DNA of 64,000 nt, taken from NCBI GenBank assembly GCA_019745195.1, contig JAIETL010000020.1:1-64000 (forward strand), written 5' to 3'. This document shows, in pieces, positions 35,487-45,464 of this stretch (its first letter is position 1; the number at the start of each line of letters is the position of its first letter). The notes under the pieces were generated by a model that was given only the letters and a program-made list of their open reading frames with translations, was not told the origin of the DNA and did not search any database. Origin of the DNA: Beijerinckiaceae bacterium. GTDB lineage: Bacteria > Pseudomonadota > Alphaproteobacteria > Rhizobiales > Beijerinckiaceae. The position numbers and the translations under genes are program-made.

Positions 35487-37505
35487 ATGTATCACCTGAT
35501 TGTCTTTCTCCCGCTCTTCGGCTTCCTGATCGCCGGCCTGTTTGGCCGGCTGATCGGCGCGCGCGGCTCGGAGATCGTCACCACCTCGTTGCTGATGGTT
35601 TCGGCCGTCCTGTCCTGGATCGCGTTCTACAACGTCGGCTTCGGCTCGGGTACGACGCGCGTGCAGGTCGCGACCTGGATGGCGTCGGGCGATCTGCGCG
35701 TCGACTGGGCTTTCCGCATCGACACGCTGACGGTCGTCATGCTGGTCGTCGTCAACACCGTGTCGTCGCTCGTGCATCTCTACTCGATCGGCTATATGCA
35801 CGAGGACGAGCACCGCCCGCGCTTCTTCGCCTATCTCTCGCTCTTCACCTTCGCCATGCTGATGCTGGTGACGGCCGACAACCTCGTGCAGATGTTCTTC
35901 GGCTGGGAGGGCGTCGGCCTCGCCTCCTATCTGCTGATCGGTTTCTGGTACAAGAAGCCCTCGGCCAATGCGGCGGCGATGAAAGCGTTCATCGTCAACC
36001 GCGTCGGCGATTTCGGCTTCGCGCTCGGCATCTTCCTTGTCTTCGTGCTGTTCGGCTCGGTGACGTTCGACGCAATCTTCCCGCGCGTCGGCGAACTCAC
36101 CACGCAGACCTTCCGCTTCATCGGCTATGAATGGAACGCGCTGACGCTGGCGGCGCTCCTGCTGTTCATGGGTGCGATGGGCAAGTCGGCGCAGTTCCTG
36201 CTGCACACCTGGCTGCCGGACGCGATGGAGGGGCCGACGCCGGTCTCGGCGCTGATCCATGCCGCGACGATGGTCACCGCCGGCGTCTTCATGGTGGCGC
36301 GGCTCTCGCCCATCTTCGAATACGTGCCCAACGCCGCGCTCGTCGTCATCGTCATCGGCGCGACGACGGCGTTCTTCGCGGCCACCGTCGGCCTCGTCCA
36401 GAACGACATCAAGCGGGTTATCGCCTATTCGACCTGCTCGCAGCTCGGCTATATGTTCGTGGCGCTCGGCGTCGGAGCTTATTCGGCCGGCATCTTCCAC
36501 CTCTTCACCCACGCCTTCTTCAAGGCGCTGCTGTTCCTTGGCGCGGGCTCCGTCATCCACGCGATGCATCACGAGCAGGACATGCGCAACATGGGCGGCC
36601 TGCGGAAGCACATCCCGCTGACGGCGGCGGCCATGACGATCGGCACGCTGGCGCTGACCGGCTTCCCGCTCTTCGCCGGGTATTTCTCCAAGGACGCGAT
36701 CATCGAGAGCGCCTATGCGGCGCATAAGGGCTTCGCCAGCGAATACGCTTTCGTTCTGCTGGTGGTCGCCGCCTGCATGACCTCGTTCTACTCGTGGCGG
36801 CTCTACTTCATGACCTTCGAGGGCAAGCCGCGCTGGGGAGCGGGGGCTCATGGGCATGGAGACCACGGCCACGCGCATGGCCATGACGATCACGCCCAAG
36901 CGGCTCATATCCACGACGATCACGGCCACGGCCACGACCACACCCCGCATGAGAGCCCGCTCGTCATGCTGATCCCGCTCGGCGTGCTGGCGCTCGGCGC
37001 GCTCTTTGCGGGCCTGGCCTTCAAGGGCGTCTTCGTCGGCGGCGGCTATGAGGGTTTCTGGAAGGGCTCGCTGTTCACAGGGAAAGACAACCACATCCTG
37101 CACGCCATGCATGAAGTGCCGAAATGGGTGGTCTGGTCGCCTTTCGTGGCGATGCTGATCGGCTTCGCGCTGGCCTGGTACATGTATATCCGGCGGCCCG
37201 ACGTACCCGGCAAGCTCGCCGCCGCCAACCCGGTCCTCTACAGATTCCTGCTGAACAAGTGGTACGTCGATGAGATTTACGACTTCCTCTTCGTGAAACC
37301 GTCGATGTGGCTCGGAAAATTCTTCTGGAAGAAGGGCGATGGGCTTGTCATCGACGGCATGGGGCCTGACGGCATCTCGGCCCGCGTCGTCGACGTCACC
37401 AATCGCGTCGTGCGGCTGCAGACGGGGTATCTCTACCATTACGCCTTCACCATGCTGATCGGCGTCGCCGGGCTGGTGACCTGGTATCTGCTGGTTCGCG
37501 GGTGA
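35487..37505 (+). CDS. nuoL: NADH-quinone oxidoreductase subunit L, with histidine-rich loop
   Basis: A 672-residue antiporter-like pump subunit. Landmarks include [39 protein letters not shown] and [16 protein letters not shown]. Between residues about 450 and 491 lies a hydrophilic loop with about fifteen histidines, many in [18 protein letters not shown] runs, resembling metal-binding stretches of zinc and nickel proteins. The remainder, including the long lateral helix and last span, is ordinary. A His-rich loop in this position is seen in some relatives, so it may only be a variable surface loop. Confidence 0.96.
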   Translation: MYHLIVFLPLFGFLIAGLFGRLIGARGSEIVTTSLLMVSAVLSWIAFYNVGFGSGTTRVQVATWMASGDLRVDWAFRIDTLTVVMLVVVNTVSSLVHLYSIGYMHEDEHRPRFFAYLSLFTFAMLMLVTADNLVQMFFGWEGVGLASYLLIGFWYKKPSANAAAMKAFIVNRVGDFGFALGIFLVFVLFGSVTFDAIFPRVGELTTQTFRFIGYEWNALTLAALLLFMGAMGKSAQFLLHTWLPDAMEGPTPVSALIHAATMVTAGVFMVARLSPIFEYVPNAALVVIVIGATTAFFAATVGLVQNDIKRVIAYSTCSQLGYMFVALGVGAYSAGIFHLFTHAFFKALLFLGAGSVIHAMHHEQDMRNMGGLRKHIPLTAAAMTIGTLALTGFPLFAGYFSKDAIIESAYAAHKGFASEYAFVLLVVAACMTSFYSWRLYFMTFEGKPRWGAGAHGHGDHGHAHGHDDHAQAAHIHDDHGHGHDHTPHESPLVMLIPLGVLALGALFAGLAFKGVFVGGGYEGFWKGSLFTGKDNHILHAMHEVPKWVVWSPFVAMLIGFALAWYMYIRRPDVPGKLAAANPVLYRFLLNKWYVDEIYDFLFVKPSMWLGKFFWKKGDGLVIDGMGPDGISARVVDVTNRVVRLQTGYLYHYAFTMLIGVAGLVTWYLLVRG

Positions 37506-37506
37506 G

Positions 37507-39021
37507 ATGATGTTCGGCTTCGGTATCCTCACCGGACTTCTCGTCCTCCCGCTGGTCGGCGCGGCCTTCATCCTCGCGCAACGCGGCGACGACGCGTCGG
37601 TCGACTCCAACGCCCGCTATGCGGCGCTCGCCGCGACGGTCGTGACCTTCGTGCTCGCCTGCGTCGCCTGGGCCCGGTTCGACCCCTCCAATCCCGGCTT
37701 CCAGCTCGTCGAGACGCATGCCTGGGTCTCGGACGTCATCAAGTTCAAGCTCGGCGTCGACGGCTTCTCCTTCCCCTTCATCGTCCTGACCGCCTTCCTG
37801 ATGCCGTTCTGCATCCTGGCGTCCTGGACCTCGATCACGAAGCGGGTGCGCGAATACATGATCGCGTTCCTGATTCTCGAGACGCTGTTGATCGGCGTGT
37901 TCGCGGCGCTCGACCTCGTGCTGTTCTATCTGTTCTTCGAGGCCGGCCTGATCCCGATGTTCCTGATCATCGGCATCTGGGGCGGCAAGCGCCGGGTCTA
38001 CGCTTCGTACAAGTTCTTCCTCTACACGCTGCTCGGCTCGGTGCTGATGCTGCTCGCCATCATGGCGATGTACTGGAATGCCGGCACCACCGACATTCCG
38101 ACGCTGCTGGCGCACAAGTTCCCATCGGGCATGCAGACCTGGCTCTGGCTCGCCTTCTTCGCCTCCTTCGCGGTGAAGATGCCGATGTGGCCGGTCCACA
38201 CCTGGCTGCCGGACGCCCATGTCGAAGCGCCCACCGCCGGCTCGGTCATCCTCGCCGCGATCCTTTTGAAGATGGGTGGCTACGGCTTCATCCGCTTCTC
38301 GATCCCGATGTTCCCCGAGGCGTCGCTCTATTTCGCGCCGCTGGTCTATGCACTCTCCGTCACGGCAATAGTCTACACCTCGCTGGTGGCGCTGATGCAG
38401 GAGGACATCAAGAAGCTGATCGCCTACTCCTCCGTCGCCCATATGGGCTTCGTCACCATGGGCCTGTTCACCCTGACGCCGCAGGGCATCCAGGGTGCGA
38501 TGTTCCAGATGATGAGCCATGGCCTCGTCTCGGGCGCGCTCTTCCTCTGCGTCGGCGTGGTCTATGACCGGATGCACACCCGCGAGATCGCCGCCTATGG
38601 GGGGCTGGTCAACCGCATGCCGGTCTATGCGGTGATCTTCATGGTCTTCACCATGGCCAATGTCGGGCTGCCGGGCACGGCCGGCTTCGTCGGCGAATTT
38701 TTGACGCTGATGGGCGCGTTCAAGGCCAACCCCTGGGTCGCCTTCATCGCAACTTCGGGCGTCATTCTGTCGGCGGCCTATGCGCTCTGGCTCTATCGCC
38801 GGGTCATGTTCGGCGAACTGGTGAAGCCGGAACTGCAGGGCATCACCGACCTCAACCGCCGCGAGATGGCGACGCTCGTCCCGCTCGTCCTGCTGACGAT
38901 CTGGTACGGCGTGCGTCCCGGCACGATCCTCGACGCGTTCGCCGCGCCGACCGAAGCCCTCATCAAGAACTATCAGGCCGCCATCACCGCCGCGAAAACG
39001 GCGATGCTGGTTGTCCAGTAA
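37507..39021 (+). CDS. nuoM: NADH-quinone oxidoreductase subunit M
   Basis: A 504-residue antiporter-like pump subunit with about fourteen spans. Conserved segments are [44 protein letters not shown] (with the key lysine) and [18 protein letters not shown]. It starts one base after the nuoL stop. Long open frames on the opposite strand are compositional shadows. Confidence 0.97.
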   Translation: MMFGFGILTGLLVLPLVGAAFILAQRGDDASVDSNARYAALAATVVTFVLACVAWARFDPSNPGFQLVETHAWVSDVIKFKLGVDGFSFPFIVLTAFLMPFCILASWTSITKRVREYMIAFLILETLLIGVFAALDLVLFYLFFEAGLIPMFLIIGIWGGKRRVYASYKFFLYTLLGSVLMLLAIMAMYWNAGTTDIPTLLAHKFPSGMQTWLWLAFFASFAVKMPMWPVHTWLPDAHVEAPTAGSVILAAILLKMGGYGFIRFSIPMFPEASLYFAPLVYALSVTAIVYTSLVALMQEDIKKLIAYSSVAHMGFVTMGLFTLTPQGIQGAMFQMMSHGLVSGALFLCVGVVYDRMHTREIAAYGGLVNRMPVYAVIFMVFTMANVGLPGTAGFVGEFLTLMGAFKANPWVAFIATSGVILSAAYALWLYRRVMFGELVKPELQGITDLNRREMATLVPLVLLTIWYGVRPGTILDAFAAPTEALIKNYQAAITAAKTAMLVVQ

Positions 39022-39033
39022 GGTCGCCAAATC

Positions 39034-40461
39034 ATGACCGTTCACGCTCTCGGCCCGGCTCTGCCCGAGATCATCCTGGCGCTCGGCGCCATCGCCATGG
39101 TGCTTTACGGCGCGATCAAAGGCGAGCGTTCGACGCGTCTTCTCGAATACGCTGCGCTCGCGCTGTTTGGACTGGCGCTGGTGCTGGTTCTGTCGGGCAC
39201 GGGCCGCGAGGTCACCTTCAATGGCGGCTTCGTCGCCGACGGTTTCGCCCGCTTCATGAAGGTGCTGACCCTGCTGGGCGCGGCCGCCGCGATCCTGCTC
39301 TCCTCGGATGCCCTGCGCCGCGACGGCTCGATGCGCTTCGAGTTCCCGATCCTGATCGTGCTGGCGACCATCGGCATGATGATGATGATCTCGGCAGGAG
39401 ACCTGATCAGCCTCTATGTCGGGCTCGAACTGCAGTCGCTGGCGCTCTACGTCGTCGCAGCCTTCGACCGCGACAACCAGAAATCGACCGAGGCCGGGCT
39501 GAAATACTTCGTCCTCGGCGCGCTCTCGTCCGGAATGCTGCTCTATGGCGCGTCGCTGGTCTATGGCTTCACCGGCACGGTAAACTATGCCGGCATCGCG
39601 GCCGCCGTGCAGGGCGGCAAGCCGGGGCTCGGGTTGATCTTCGGAATCGTCTTCGTGGCGGCTGGCCTCGCCTTCAAGATCTCGGCCGTGCCGTTCCACA
39701 TGTGGACGCCCGACGTCTATGAGGGCGCGCCGACCCCGGTCGCGGCCTTCTTCGCTGCCGCGCCGAAAATGGCGGCGATGGCGATGACGGTGCGCGTCTT
39801 CGTCGGGGCCTTTCCGGGCGCGCTGCACGAATGGCAGCAGATCGTGGTGTTCATTGCGATCGCCTCGATGGCGCTGGGCGCCTTCGCCGCGATCGGCCAG
39901 ACCAACATCAAGCGGCTGCTGGCCTATTCCTCGATCGCCAATATGGGCTACGCGCTGGTCGGGCTCGCGGCCGGCACCGTGGGCGGCGTGCAGGGCGTGC
40001 TGACTTATATGGCGATCTACCTCGCCATGACGCTCGCCGCCTTCGCCTGCGTGCTGATGATGCGGCGCGACGGCAAGCTGGTGGAGGACATCGGCGAGCT
40101 TGCCGGCCTGTCGCGGACCAATCCCTGGATGGCGTTCGCGCTGGCGATGATGATGTTTTCGCTCGCGGGCATTCCGCCGCTAGCCGGCTTCTTCGCGAAG
40201 TGGTACGTTTTCTCCGCCGCGATCGACGCCAAGCTCTATACGCTCGCCGTCGTCGGCGTCGTGACCAGCGTGGTCGGGGCCTATTACTATCTGCGGCTGG
40301 TCAAGATCATCTATTTCGACGAGGCGAAGCCCGCCTTCGAAAAGGGCGATCTCGGTGTGCGCGCCGTGCTGCTCGTCTCGGCCGCCTTCGTGCTCGTGCT
40401 GTCGCTCGCGCCGGCGCCGCTGTTCAACTCGGCGGCGGCGGCGGCGAAGTCGCTGTTTTGA
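39034..40461 (+). CDS. nuoN: NADH-quinone oxidoreductase subunit N
   Basis: A 475-residue antiporter-like subunit closing the nuo run. Segments [41 protein letters not shown] and [18 protein letters not shown] are diagnostic. Length is normal. A palindromic repeat follows within ten bases, then birA 170 bases later on the same strand. Confidence 0.97.
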   Translation: MTVHALGPALPEIILALGAIAMVLYGAIKGERSTRLLEYAALALFGLALVLVLSGTGREVTFNGGFVADGFARFMKVLTLLGAAAAILLSSDALRRDGSMRFEFPILIVLATIGMMMMISAGDLISLYVGLELQSLALYVVAAFDRDNQKSTEAGLKYFVLGALSSGMLLYGASLVYGFTGTVNYAGIAAAVQGGKPGLGLIFGIVFVAAGLAFKISAVPFHMWTPDVYEGAPTPVAAFFAAAPKMAAMAMTVRVFVGAFPGALHEWQQIVVFIAIASMALGAFAAIGQTNIKRLLAYSSIANMGYALVGLAAGTVGGVQGVLTYMAIYLAMTLAAFACVLMMRRDGKLVEDIGELAGLSRTNPWMAFALAMMMFSLAGIPPLAGFFAKWYVFSAAIDAKLYTLAVVGVVTSVVGAYYYLRLVKIIYFDEAKPAFEKGDLGVRAVLLVSAAFVLVLSLAPAPLFNSAAAAAKSLF

Positions 40462-40469
40462 TGCTTCGC

Positions 40470-40562
40470 CGTCATGGTCGGGCTTGTCCCGACCATCCAC
40501 GTCTTCGGTCGTCTAGCTCTATGCCCAAGACGTGGATGCTCGCCACAAGGGCGAGCATGACG
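40470..40562. repeat. Cruciform-type palindromic repeat after nuoN
   Basis: An outer stem CGTCATG / CATGACG and CCACGTCTT / AAGACGTGG enclose two side hairpins, GGTCGGGCTTGTCCCGACC and TGCTCGCCACAAGGGCGAGCA. The whole can fold as a clover-like cruciform. It differs from the repeat family at 34300 and 43312. Its place just after the nuo run suggests it may act as the 3' boundary of that transcript. Confidence 0.75.
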
Positions 40563-40632
40563 AACTGGAGCAGCGCAAGGCCGCCAGACCTCGGCAGCGC
40601 CGTCTCGCCACGCGCGGAACCGGCACGCCGCC

Positions 40633-41517
40633 ATGCTCGCTGACTCCGCCCGCGCCGCCGGCTACCGGCTGATCGTCCGCGACGCTGTCGGCTCGACGAT
40701 GGAAGAAGCGCGCCGCGCGCTCCGTGACGGCGACGCCGGACGCTTATGGATCGTGGCGCGCGAGCAGACCGCCGGGCGCGGCCGGCATGGCCGGGCCTGG
40801 GGCTCGCCGCCGGGCAACCTCTATGCGAGCCTCCTGCTGACCAGCCCCTGCGAGCCCGCGCTTGCGCCGCAGCTTGGCTTCGTCGCGGGTCTGGCGCTGC
40901 ACGATGCAGCCTCGCGACTTCTCCCTCCCCCCGCTTGCGGTGGGGAGGGCCGGGGTGGGGGGGAGAGTCCAGGCCGATATGAGGTGGCTGCCGTCGAGCC
41001 TCATCCTGCACGCCCCCCCATCCCTAACCCTTCCCCACCGCAAGCGGGGGGAAGGGAATACCCCAGCCTCAAACTCAAATGGCCCAACGATCTCCTTGTG
41101 GGCCGCGCCAAGACCGCCGGCCTGCTGCTGGAAGGCGAGAGCCGGGCAGGGCGGCTCGACCTGATCATCGGCTTCGGCGTCAACATCGCTTCTTTCCCGC
41201 CTGACACGCCCTATCCGGCGACGGCGCTCTCGGCGCATGCGCCCGATATCAGCATCGAGGCGATGCTGGCGGCGCTTTCCGACGCTTGGGTCGGGCGTTT
41301 TGCCGTTTGGTCACAGCCCGGCGGATTCGAGCCGATTCGGGCCACCTGGCTGAAGCGCGCAGCCTTCCTCGGCGAGACGATCACGATCCGGCTTGCTGAC
41401 GGGCCGCTCGGCGGCGTCTTTGCTGGACTCGACGCCTCGGGCCGGCTCGAACTCGATACGGCTGACGGGCGGCGCGTGATCGACGCAGGTGATCTCTATT
41501 TCGGCTTGCCGGGCTGA
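40633..41517 (+). CDS. birA: Biotin-[acetyl-CoA-carboxylase] ligase, with in-frame palindromic insert
   Basis: A 294-residue enzyme that activates biotin with ATP and attaches it to carboxyl carrier protein. It is the single-domain type without a DNA-binding head. Visible are the biotin/ATP loop TAGRGRHGRAWGSPPGNLYAS, the KWPNDLLV segment and AGLLLEGES. Family members lacking the head are usually about 240-260 residues; the excess lies between residues 97 and 142, where a palindromic DNA element has been translated (PPPACGGEGRGGGESPG ... NPSPPQAGGRE). The flanking parts are intact, so the loop before KWPND has absorbed the insert. The start is uncertain: GTG/ATG choices nearby, with ATG 40633 having no strong ribosome site. 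Confidence 0.9.
   Translation: MLADSARAAGYRLIVRDAVGSTMEEARRALRDGDAGRLWIVAREQTAGRGRHGRAWGSPPGNLYASLLLTSPCEPALAPQLGFVAGLALHDAASRLLPPPACGGEGRGGGESPGRYEVAAVEPHPARPPIPNPSPPQAGGREYPSLKLKWPNDLLVGRAKTAGLLLEGESRAGRLDLIIGFGVNIASFPPDTPYPATALSAHAPDISIEAMLAALSDAWVGRFAVWSQPGGFEPIRATWLKRAAFLGETITIRLADGPLGGVFAGLDASGRLELDTADGRRVIDAGDLYFGLPG
40923..41056. repeat. Palindromic element inside birA
   Basis: Arms of about 40 bases at 40923-40963 and 41013-41056 are near-perfect reverse complements (core CCCCCCGCTTGCGGTGGGGA). A 49-base loop separates them. The element stays in frame and adds about 45 residues to BirA. It looks like the GC-rich extragenic palindromes frequent in alphaproteobacterial genomes, here within a gene. 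Confidence 0.85.
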
Positions 41518-41613
41518 CCTCTCGTATTGGTGGAGACCTGCCGCGCAGCGTGGTAGGGCTCCCGCCAGACCTTTGCGCCGCGGCGCTTTTTCTTGTTTCA
41601 GTCAGGATGTCTT

Positions 41614-43284
41614 GTGACCCGCTCCCCGGACCAACTCGTCTTCGTTCCCCTCGGCGGCCTCGGCGAGATCGGCATGAACGCCGCGCTCTACGGTTTTGGG
41701 CCGGAAGGGCGGCGCAAATGGATTCTGGTCGATTGCGGGCTCTCCTTCGCCGGACCCGAAGCACCGGGCGTCGACATCATCCTGCCGGACCTGAACTACA
41801 TCATCGCCGAGCGCGCCAACCTGCTCGGCATCGTCATCACCCACGCCCATGAGGACCATATCGGCGCGCTCGCCGCGCTGTGGCCTAGCCTGCGCGCCCC
41901 GGTCTACTGCACACGTTTCGCGGCCGGCCTGCTGGCGACGCGGCGGCTCTCGGAGCCCGGCGCGCCAAAAGTGCCGATGAACGTGATCAATCAGGGCGGG
42001 CGCTTCACGCTTGGCCCGTTCGACATCGAATTCGTGCCGGTGGCCCACTCGATCCCGGAATCGAATGCGCTCGCCATCCGCACGCCGGCCGGCCTCGTCG
42101 TTCATACCGGCGATTGGAAAATTGATCCGACGCCGCAGGTCGGATTGCCGACCGACGAGAAGCGCCTGCGCGAACTCGGCGACGAGGGCGTGATGGCGCT
42201 GATCTGCGATTCGACCAACGTCATGCGAGACGGCACCTCGCCGAGCGAGGCCGATGTCGCAGCCAAGATCAAGGAGCTGGTGCATTCCGCGCCGGGCCGC
42301 GTCGCGGTCACCACCTTCGCCTCGAATGTCGCCCGCCTGAAAGCCGTCGCCGAGGCCGCCATGGCCGACCAGCGCGAAGTCGTCGTGGTCGGCCGCGCCA
42401 TGGACCGCGTCATCGATGTCGCGCGCGAATGCGGCTATCTCGACGGCATCCCCGCCTTCCGCTCGGCCGACACCTATGGCTACCTGCCGCGCGACAAGGT
42501 CGTGGCGCTGCTGACCGGCAGCCAGGGCGAGCCGCGCGCCGCGCTCTCGCGCATCGCCTCGGACGACCATCCGGAGATCGCGCTCTCGCCCGGTGACAGG
42601 GTGATCTTCTCCTCCCGCACCATTCCCGGCAACGAGAAGGCGGTGGGCAACATCCTGAACGCGCTCGCCCGCTACAATATCGAGATCATCACCGACCGCA
42701 CCCATCTCGTCCATGTCTCGGGCCATCCGCGGCGCGAGGAGATGGCGCGGCTCTATGGCTGGCTGAAGCCCAGGATCGTGATCCCGGCCCATGGCGAGGA
42801 TCTGCACCTCTCCGAGCACGCGACGTTTGCAAGGGGGCTCGGCGTCAAGACGGTGGTGCGCGCCGGCAATGGCGACGTCGTCGCGATCGGCCCCGAGGGT
42901 GCGAGCAAGATCGACGAGGTCAACCACGGCCGGCTCTATCAGGACGGCACGCTCCTGGTGAATGCGCTGGAGAAGACCATCTCCGAACGCCGCAAACTCT
43001 CCTTCGCCGGGATGATCTCGGTCGCGGTTGCGATCGACGAGAAGGGCGGGCTTGCCGGCGACCCCGAAATCGCCGTGCTCGGCCTGCCGCCGCGCACGCG
43101 CGACGGCACGGATTTCGACGAATACGTCGCCGATGCCGTCTCGGAACTGCTCGACAATATCCCCAAGGCGCGCCGACGCGACCCCGAGGCCCTGCGCAAT
43201 GCGCTGGAGCGCGGCCTGCGCAGCGCCGTCAACGAGGAGTGGGGCAAGAAGCCGCTGGTGCATGCGCTGGTGATCGAGGTTTAA
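41614..43284 (+). CDS. rnj: Ribonuclease J
   Basis: A 556-residue metallo-beta-lactamase/beta-CASP nuclease for mRNA and rRNA processing. It has the metal motif THAHEDHIGAL, the beta-CASP region (VAVTTFASNVARLKAV, HVSGHPRREEMARLYGWLKP) and a later histidine in VIPAHGEDLHL. The start is taken as GTG 41614 with TCAGGA about 8 bases upstream; TTG 41593 is the longest option. Members in this class are about 555 residues, which agrees. RNase J beside birA after nuoN is a common order in Hyphomicrobiales. Confidence 0.94.
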   Translation: MTRSPDQLVFVPLGGLGEIGMNAALYGFGPEGRRKWILVDCGLSFAGPEAPGVDIILPDLNYIIAERANLLGIVITHAHEDHIGALAALWPSLRAPVYCTRFAAGLLATRRLSEPGAPKVPMNVINQGGRFTLGPFDIEFVPVAHSIPESNALAIRTPAGLVVHTGDWKIDPTPQVGLPTDEKRLRELGDEGVMALICDSTNVMRDGTSPSEADVAAKIKELVHSAPGRVAVTTFASNVARLKAVAEAAMADQREVVVVGRAMDRVIDVARECGYLDGIPAFRSADTYGYLPRDKVVALLTGSQGEPRAALSRIASDDHPEIALSPGDRVIFSSRTIPGNEKAVGNILNALARYNIEIITDRTHLVHVSGHPRREEMARLYGWLKPRIVIPAHGEDLHLSEHATFARGLGVKTVVRAGNGDVVAIGPEGASKIDEVNHGRLYQDGTLLVNALEKTISERRKLSFAGMISVAVAIDEKGGLAGDPEIAVLGLPPRTRDGTDFDEYVADAVSELLDNIPKARRRDPEALRNALERGLRSAVNEEWGKKPLVHALVIEV

Positions 43285-43311
43285 AGTGGCAGACCTGATT
43301 GCGCTCACGCG

Positions 43312-43422
43312 CCGTCATCCCGGACGCAGTGAAGCGAAGCTCCGGGATCCATCGTAAAGCTCGACGGGGCTCGATGATGGATCCCGGAGCGGCGCGGCTC
43401 CGCCGCTTGTCCGGGATGACGG
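43312..43422. repeat. Dispersed palindromic repeat, copy 2 (rnj-mce gap)
   Basis: About 110 bases with the same outer arms (CCGTCATCCCGG / CCGGGATGACGG) and inner arms (CTCCGGGATCCAT / ATGGATCCCGGA) as the copy at 34300-34400. The centre differs and has its own small hairpin (GCGGCGCGGCTCCGCCGC). It ends 43 bases before mce. Confidence 0.85.
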
Positions 43423-43465
43423 AGTGTTTCTGAGCTCTGGAATCAAACGTCGGAAAGACCATCTC

Positions 43466-43870
43466 ATGATAGGACGCCTCAACCACGTCGCCATCGCGGT
43501 GAAGGACCTCGCCGCCTCGACCGCGCTCTATCGCGACACGCTGGGCGCGCGCGTCTCGCAGGCGCTGCCGCAGCCCGATCACGGCGTTACCGTCGTCTTC
43601 GTCGAACTGCCCAACACCAAGATCGAATTGCTCGAGCCGATGGGCGCGGATTCGCCTGTCGCCAAATTCCTGGAGCGCAATCCGGACGGCGGCATCCACC
43701 ATATCTGCTACGAGGTCGACGATATCCTCGCCGCCCGCGACAAGCTGAAGGCCGATGGCGCACGGGTGCTCGGGTCGGGCGAGCCGCGCATCGGCGCGCA
43801 TGGCAAGCCGGTGCTGTTTCTGCATCCGAAGGATTTCTGTGGGACGCTGGTCGAGCTCGAACAGGCGTGA
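43466..43870 (+). CDS. mce: Methylmalonyl-CoA epimerase
   Basis: A 134-residue vicinal-oxygen-chelate enzyme interconverting (R)- and (S)-methylmalonyl-CoA in propionyl-CoA breakdown. Metal-ligand and active-site segments: MIGRLNHVAIAVKDLAAS, the middle glutamine-type region QPDHGVTVVFVELPNTKIELLEP, GGIHHICYEVDD and a C-terminal glutamate in CGTLVELEQ. The start at ATG 43466 matches the family opening; the longer frame reads into the repeat. It overlaps the following RidA-type gene by four bases. Confidence 0.93.
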   Translation: MIGRLNHVAIAVKDLAASTALYRDTLGARVSQALPQPDHGVTVVFVELPNTKIELLEPMGADSPVAKFLERNPDGGIHHICYEVDDILAARDKLKADGARVLGSGEPRIGAHGKPVLFLHPKDFCGTLVELEQA

Positions 43871-44289
43871 ATCCCGTGACCGACGACCAGATCGATTTCT
43901 TTGGCCAGCCGTCGGCGGGCTCGCCACGGCCCTTCAGCGAGGCGACGCGGGGGGGCGGTCTGGTCTTCGTCTCGGGCCATTCCGCCCCGCATGATCCCGA
44001 GCGGGGCATTCGACGCGGCGATACGCCGGCCGAGGAGGTGCGCAATGCGTTGGCCAAGGTATCGGCGATTCTCGCGGAGGCCGGCAGCTCGCTCGACCGT
44101 GTCGTCCAGATGACCATGCTGATCACCGATCCGGCCGACTACGCCGCCTGCAATGCGGAGTATGTGAAGCATTTCCCCGGTGGCCTGCCGGCGCGGCATA
44201 CGGCGCGATTCGGCGTGCCGACGGAGGCGCGTGTCGCCTTTGCCTGCATCGCTCTGGCGGGCGTGACTGACGAAGGACACGGATCGTGA
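43867..44289 (+). CDS. RidA-family deaminase-like protein
   Basis: A 140-residue protein of the RidA/YjgF group, which hydrolyse reactive enamine/imine intermediates. Visible are the GLVFVSGHSAPHD opening strand, the EEVRNALAKVSAILAEAGSSLDRVVQMTMLITD helix and strand, and FPGGLPARHTARFGVPT, where RidA proteins have the catalytic arginine region. GTG 43867 overlaps the mce stop; a second GTG follows three codons on. It sits between mce and a DUF1467 gene in a coupled trio. Confidence 0.85.
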   Translation: MNPVTDDQIDFFGQPSAGSPRPFSEATRGGGLVFVSGHSAPHDPERGIRRGDTPAEEVRNALAKVSAILAEAGSSLDRVVQMTMLITDPADYAACNAEYVKHFPGGLPARHTARFGVPTEARVAFACIALAGVTDEGHGS

Positions 44290-44516
44290 CGCTTGCAGGC
44301 GGGCTCGCCGTCTATTTCGTGATCTGGTGGACGGTGCTCTTCGCCGTGCTGCCCTTCGGCGTGCGCAGCCAGGCGGAAACTGGAGAGGTGACGCAAGGGA
44401 CCGATCCGGGCGCGCCGGCCGCACCGCGCATGCTCAAGGTGGCGCTGATCACGTCGATGATCGCCGGCGTCGTCTTCACGCTCGTCTGGTATATCTGGGC
44501 GACGTTCGATCTGTAG
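44286..44516 (+). CDS. DUF1467 family membrane protein
   Basis: A 76-residue protein with two spans (VYFVIWWTVLFAVLPFGVRS and TSMIAGVVFTLVWYIWATF). The WWTVLFAVLPFGVRSQ stretch marks the DUF1467 family, often found beside mce in alphaproteobacteria. GTG 44286 overlaps the previous stop. Function unknown. Confidence 0.85.
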   Translation: MTLAGGLAVYFVIWWTVLFAVLPFGVRSQAETGEVTQGTDPGAPAAPRMLKVALITSMIAGVVFTLVWYIWATFDL

Positions 44517-44913
44517 CCGCGTCGCCAGTTTCGATCACGAACGCTGCAAAACAAAAGGGCAAGGCCGGAGCCTCGCCCTTGGAAGTCTGTTTTTTACCGC
44601 AGTATCGGCGCGCATCGGATGTGCACGACTCATATACTAGGCGGGCGTTTGTTCCTCCCGAGACCTGGTCCGCGGCGCTCAAAGTCAAACCGAGCGTGCC
44701 CAGCGCCATTTGATTAGCGGATTGTGACAGGCCTGTCACCACTTTAGGCAGCCAAAGCCTGATGTTTTTGCAAATTTATTCTCCGCTGCACTTGTGCGGT
44801 GCAACATTGTTTCGGGTACGCCATGGGAGCGCCTTGTTCACGCCCAAGGATGCCGCTACCAAAACAGCCATCGAGACCTGTCGAATCCGCCGGCAGGCAG
44901 GAGACACCGTTCC
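44517..44913. other. Intergenic region with a hairpin; no supported gene
   Basis: About 400 bases before a secreted cyclophilin gene. It holds the terminator-like hairpin at 44555-44580 and probably the promoter of the next operon. An 88-residue frame on the minus strand (44476-44742) and two plus-strand frames lack ribosome sites and motifs, and are not accepted as genes. The region is lower in GC than its surroundings around 44600-44780. Confidence 0.5.
44546..44595. terminator. Likely bidirectional intrinsic terminator
   Basis: AAGGGCAAGGC (44555-44565) pairs with GCCTCGCCCTT (44570-44580) with one mismatch, around a CGGA loop. A run of six T lies at 44590-44595 on the plus strand, nine bases after the stem. 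On the minus strand the stem is followed directly by TTTTGTTTT. It would end the mce-ridA-DUF1467 transcript. Confidence 0.6.
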
Positions 44914-45456
44914 ATGCTGCGCTCATCCATCGCCATCCTTGCCATTGCCGGCGCGCTCGGCGCGGCCCAGGCCCAGGCCCCCGATCCGAAGAACACGCTG
45001 ATCCTCGAGACCAAGGACGGCCCGGTGACCATCCGCCTGCGGCCCGATCTCGCACCCAAGCATGTCGCGCAGATCAAGGCCCTGACGCAGAAGGGCTTTT
45101 ACGACGGCATCGTGTTCCATCGCGTCATCGACGGCTTCATGGCGCAGACCGGCGATCCGACCGGCACCGGCACCGGCAAGTCGGATTTGCCGAACCTGCC
45201 GGCCGAATTCACGCCGACGCCCTACAAGGTCGGCTCGGTCGGCATGGCGCGTTCGAGCTCGCCCGATTCCGCCAATTCGCAGTTTTTCATCTGCTATGAG
45301 GGCTGCGGCCCGCTGACCGGCCAATACACGCTGTTCGGCGAGGTCGTTTCGGGCATGGAAGCGGTGCGCAAAATCAAGAAGGGCGCAGCCGGCTCTGGTC
45401 AGGTCACCGGCCCCGACAAGATCGTGAAGATGCGCCTGCAGTCGGACGCCAGGTAA
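44914..45456 (+). CDS. Peptidyl-prolyl cis-trans isomerase, cyclophilin type (exported)
   Basis: A 180-residue cyclophilin that speeds proline isomerisation. A signal peptide (MLRSSIAILAIAGALGAAQAQ) points to the periplasm. Active-site segments are FHRVIDGFMAQTGDPTGTGTG, SVGMARSSSPDSANSQFFI and LFGEVVSGMEAVRKIK. The start at ATG 44914 has GGCAGGAG about 8 bases upstream; the earlier start at 44794 has no such site. It pairs with a second, signal-less cyclophilin two genes on. Confidence 0.9.
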   Translation: MLRSSIAILAIAGALGAAQAQAPDPKNTLILETKDGPVTIRLRPDLAPKHVAQIKALTQKGFYDGIVFHRVIDGFMAQTGDPTGTGTGKSDLPNLPAEFTPTPYKVGSVGMARSSSPDSANSQFFICYEGCGPLTGQYTLFGEVVSGMEAVRKIKKGAAGSGQVTGPDKIVKMRLQSDAR

Positions 45457-45464
45457 GCCACCAC

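Noticed and set aside
37447..39828. A 793-residue minus-strand frame opposite nuoM/nuoN
   Set aside because: Rich in Arg, His, Asp and Glu with no motif; a shadow of two certain nuo genes. The same holds for the 730-residue frame opposite nuoL and the 669-residue frame opposite nuoG.
44476..44742. An 88-residue minus-strand frame overlapping the DUF1467 end
   Set aside because: No ribosome site, no recognisable domain, runs through a terminator hairpin.
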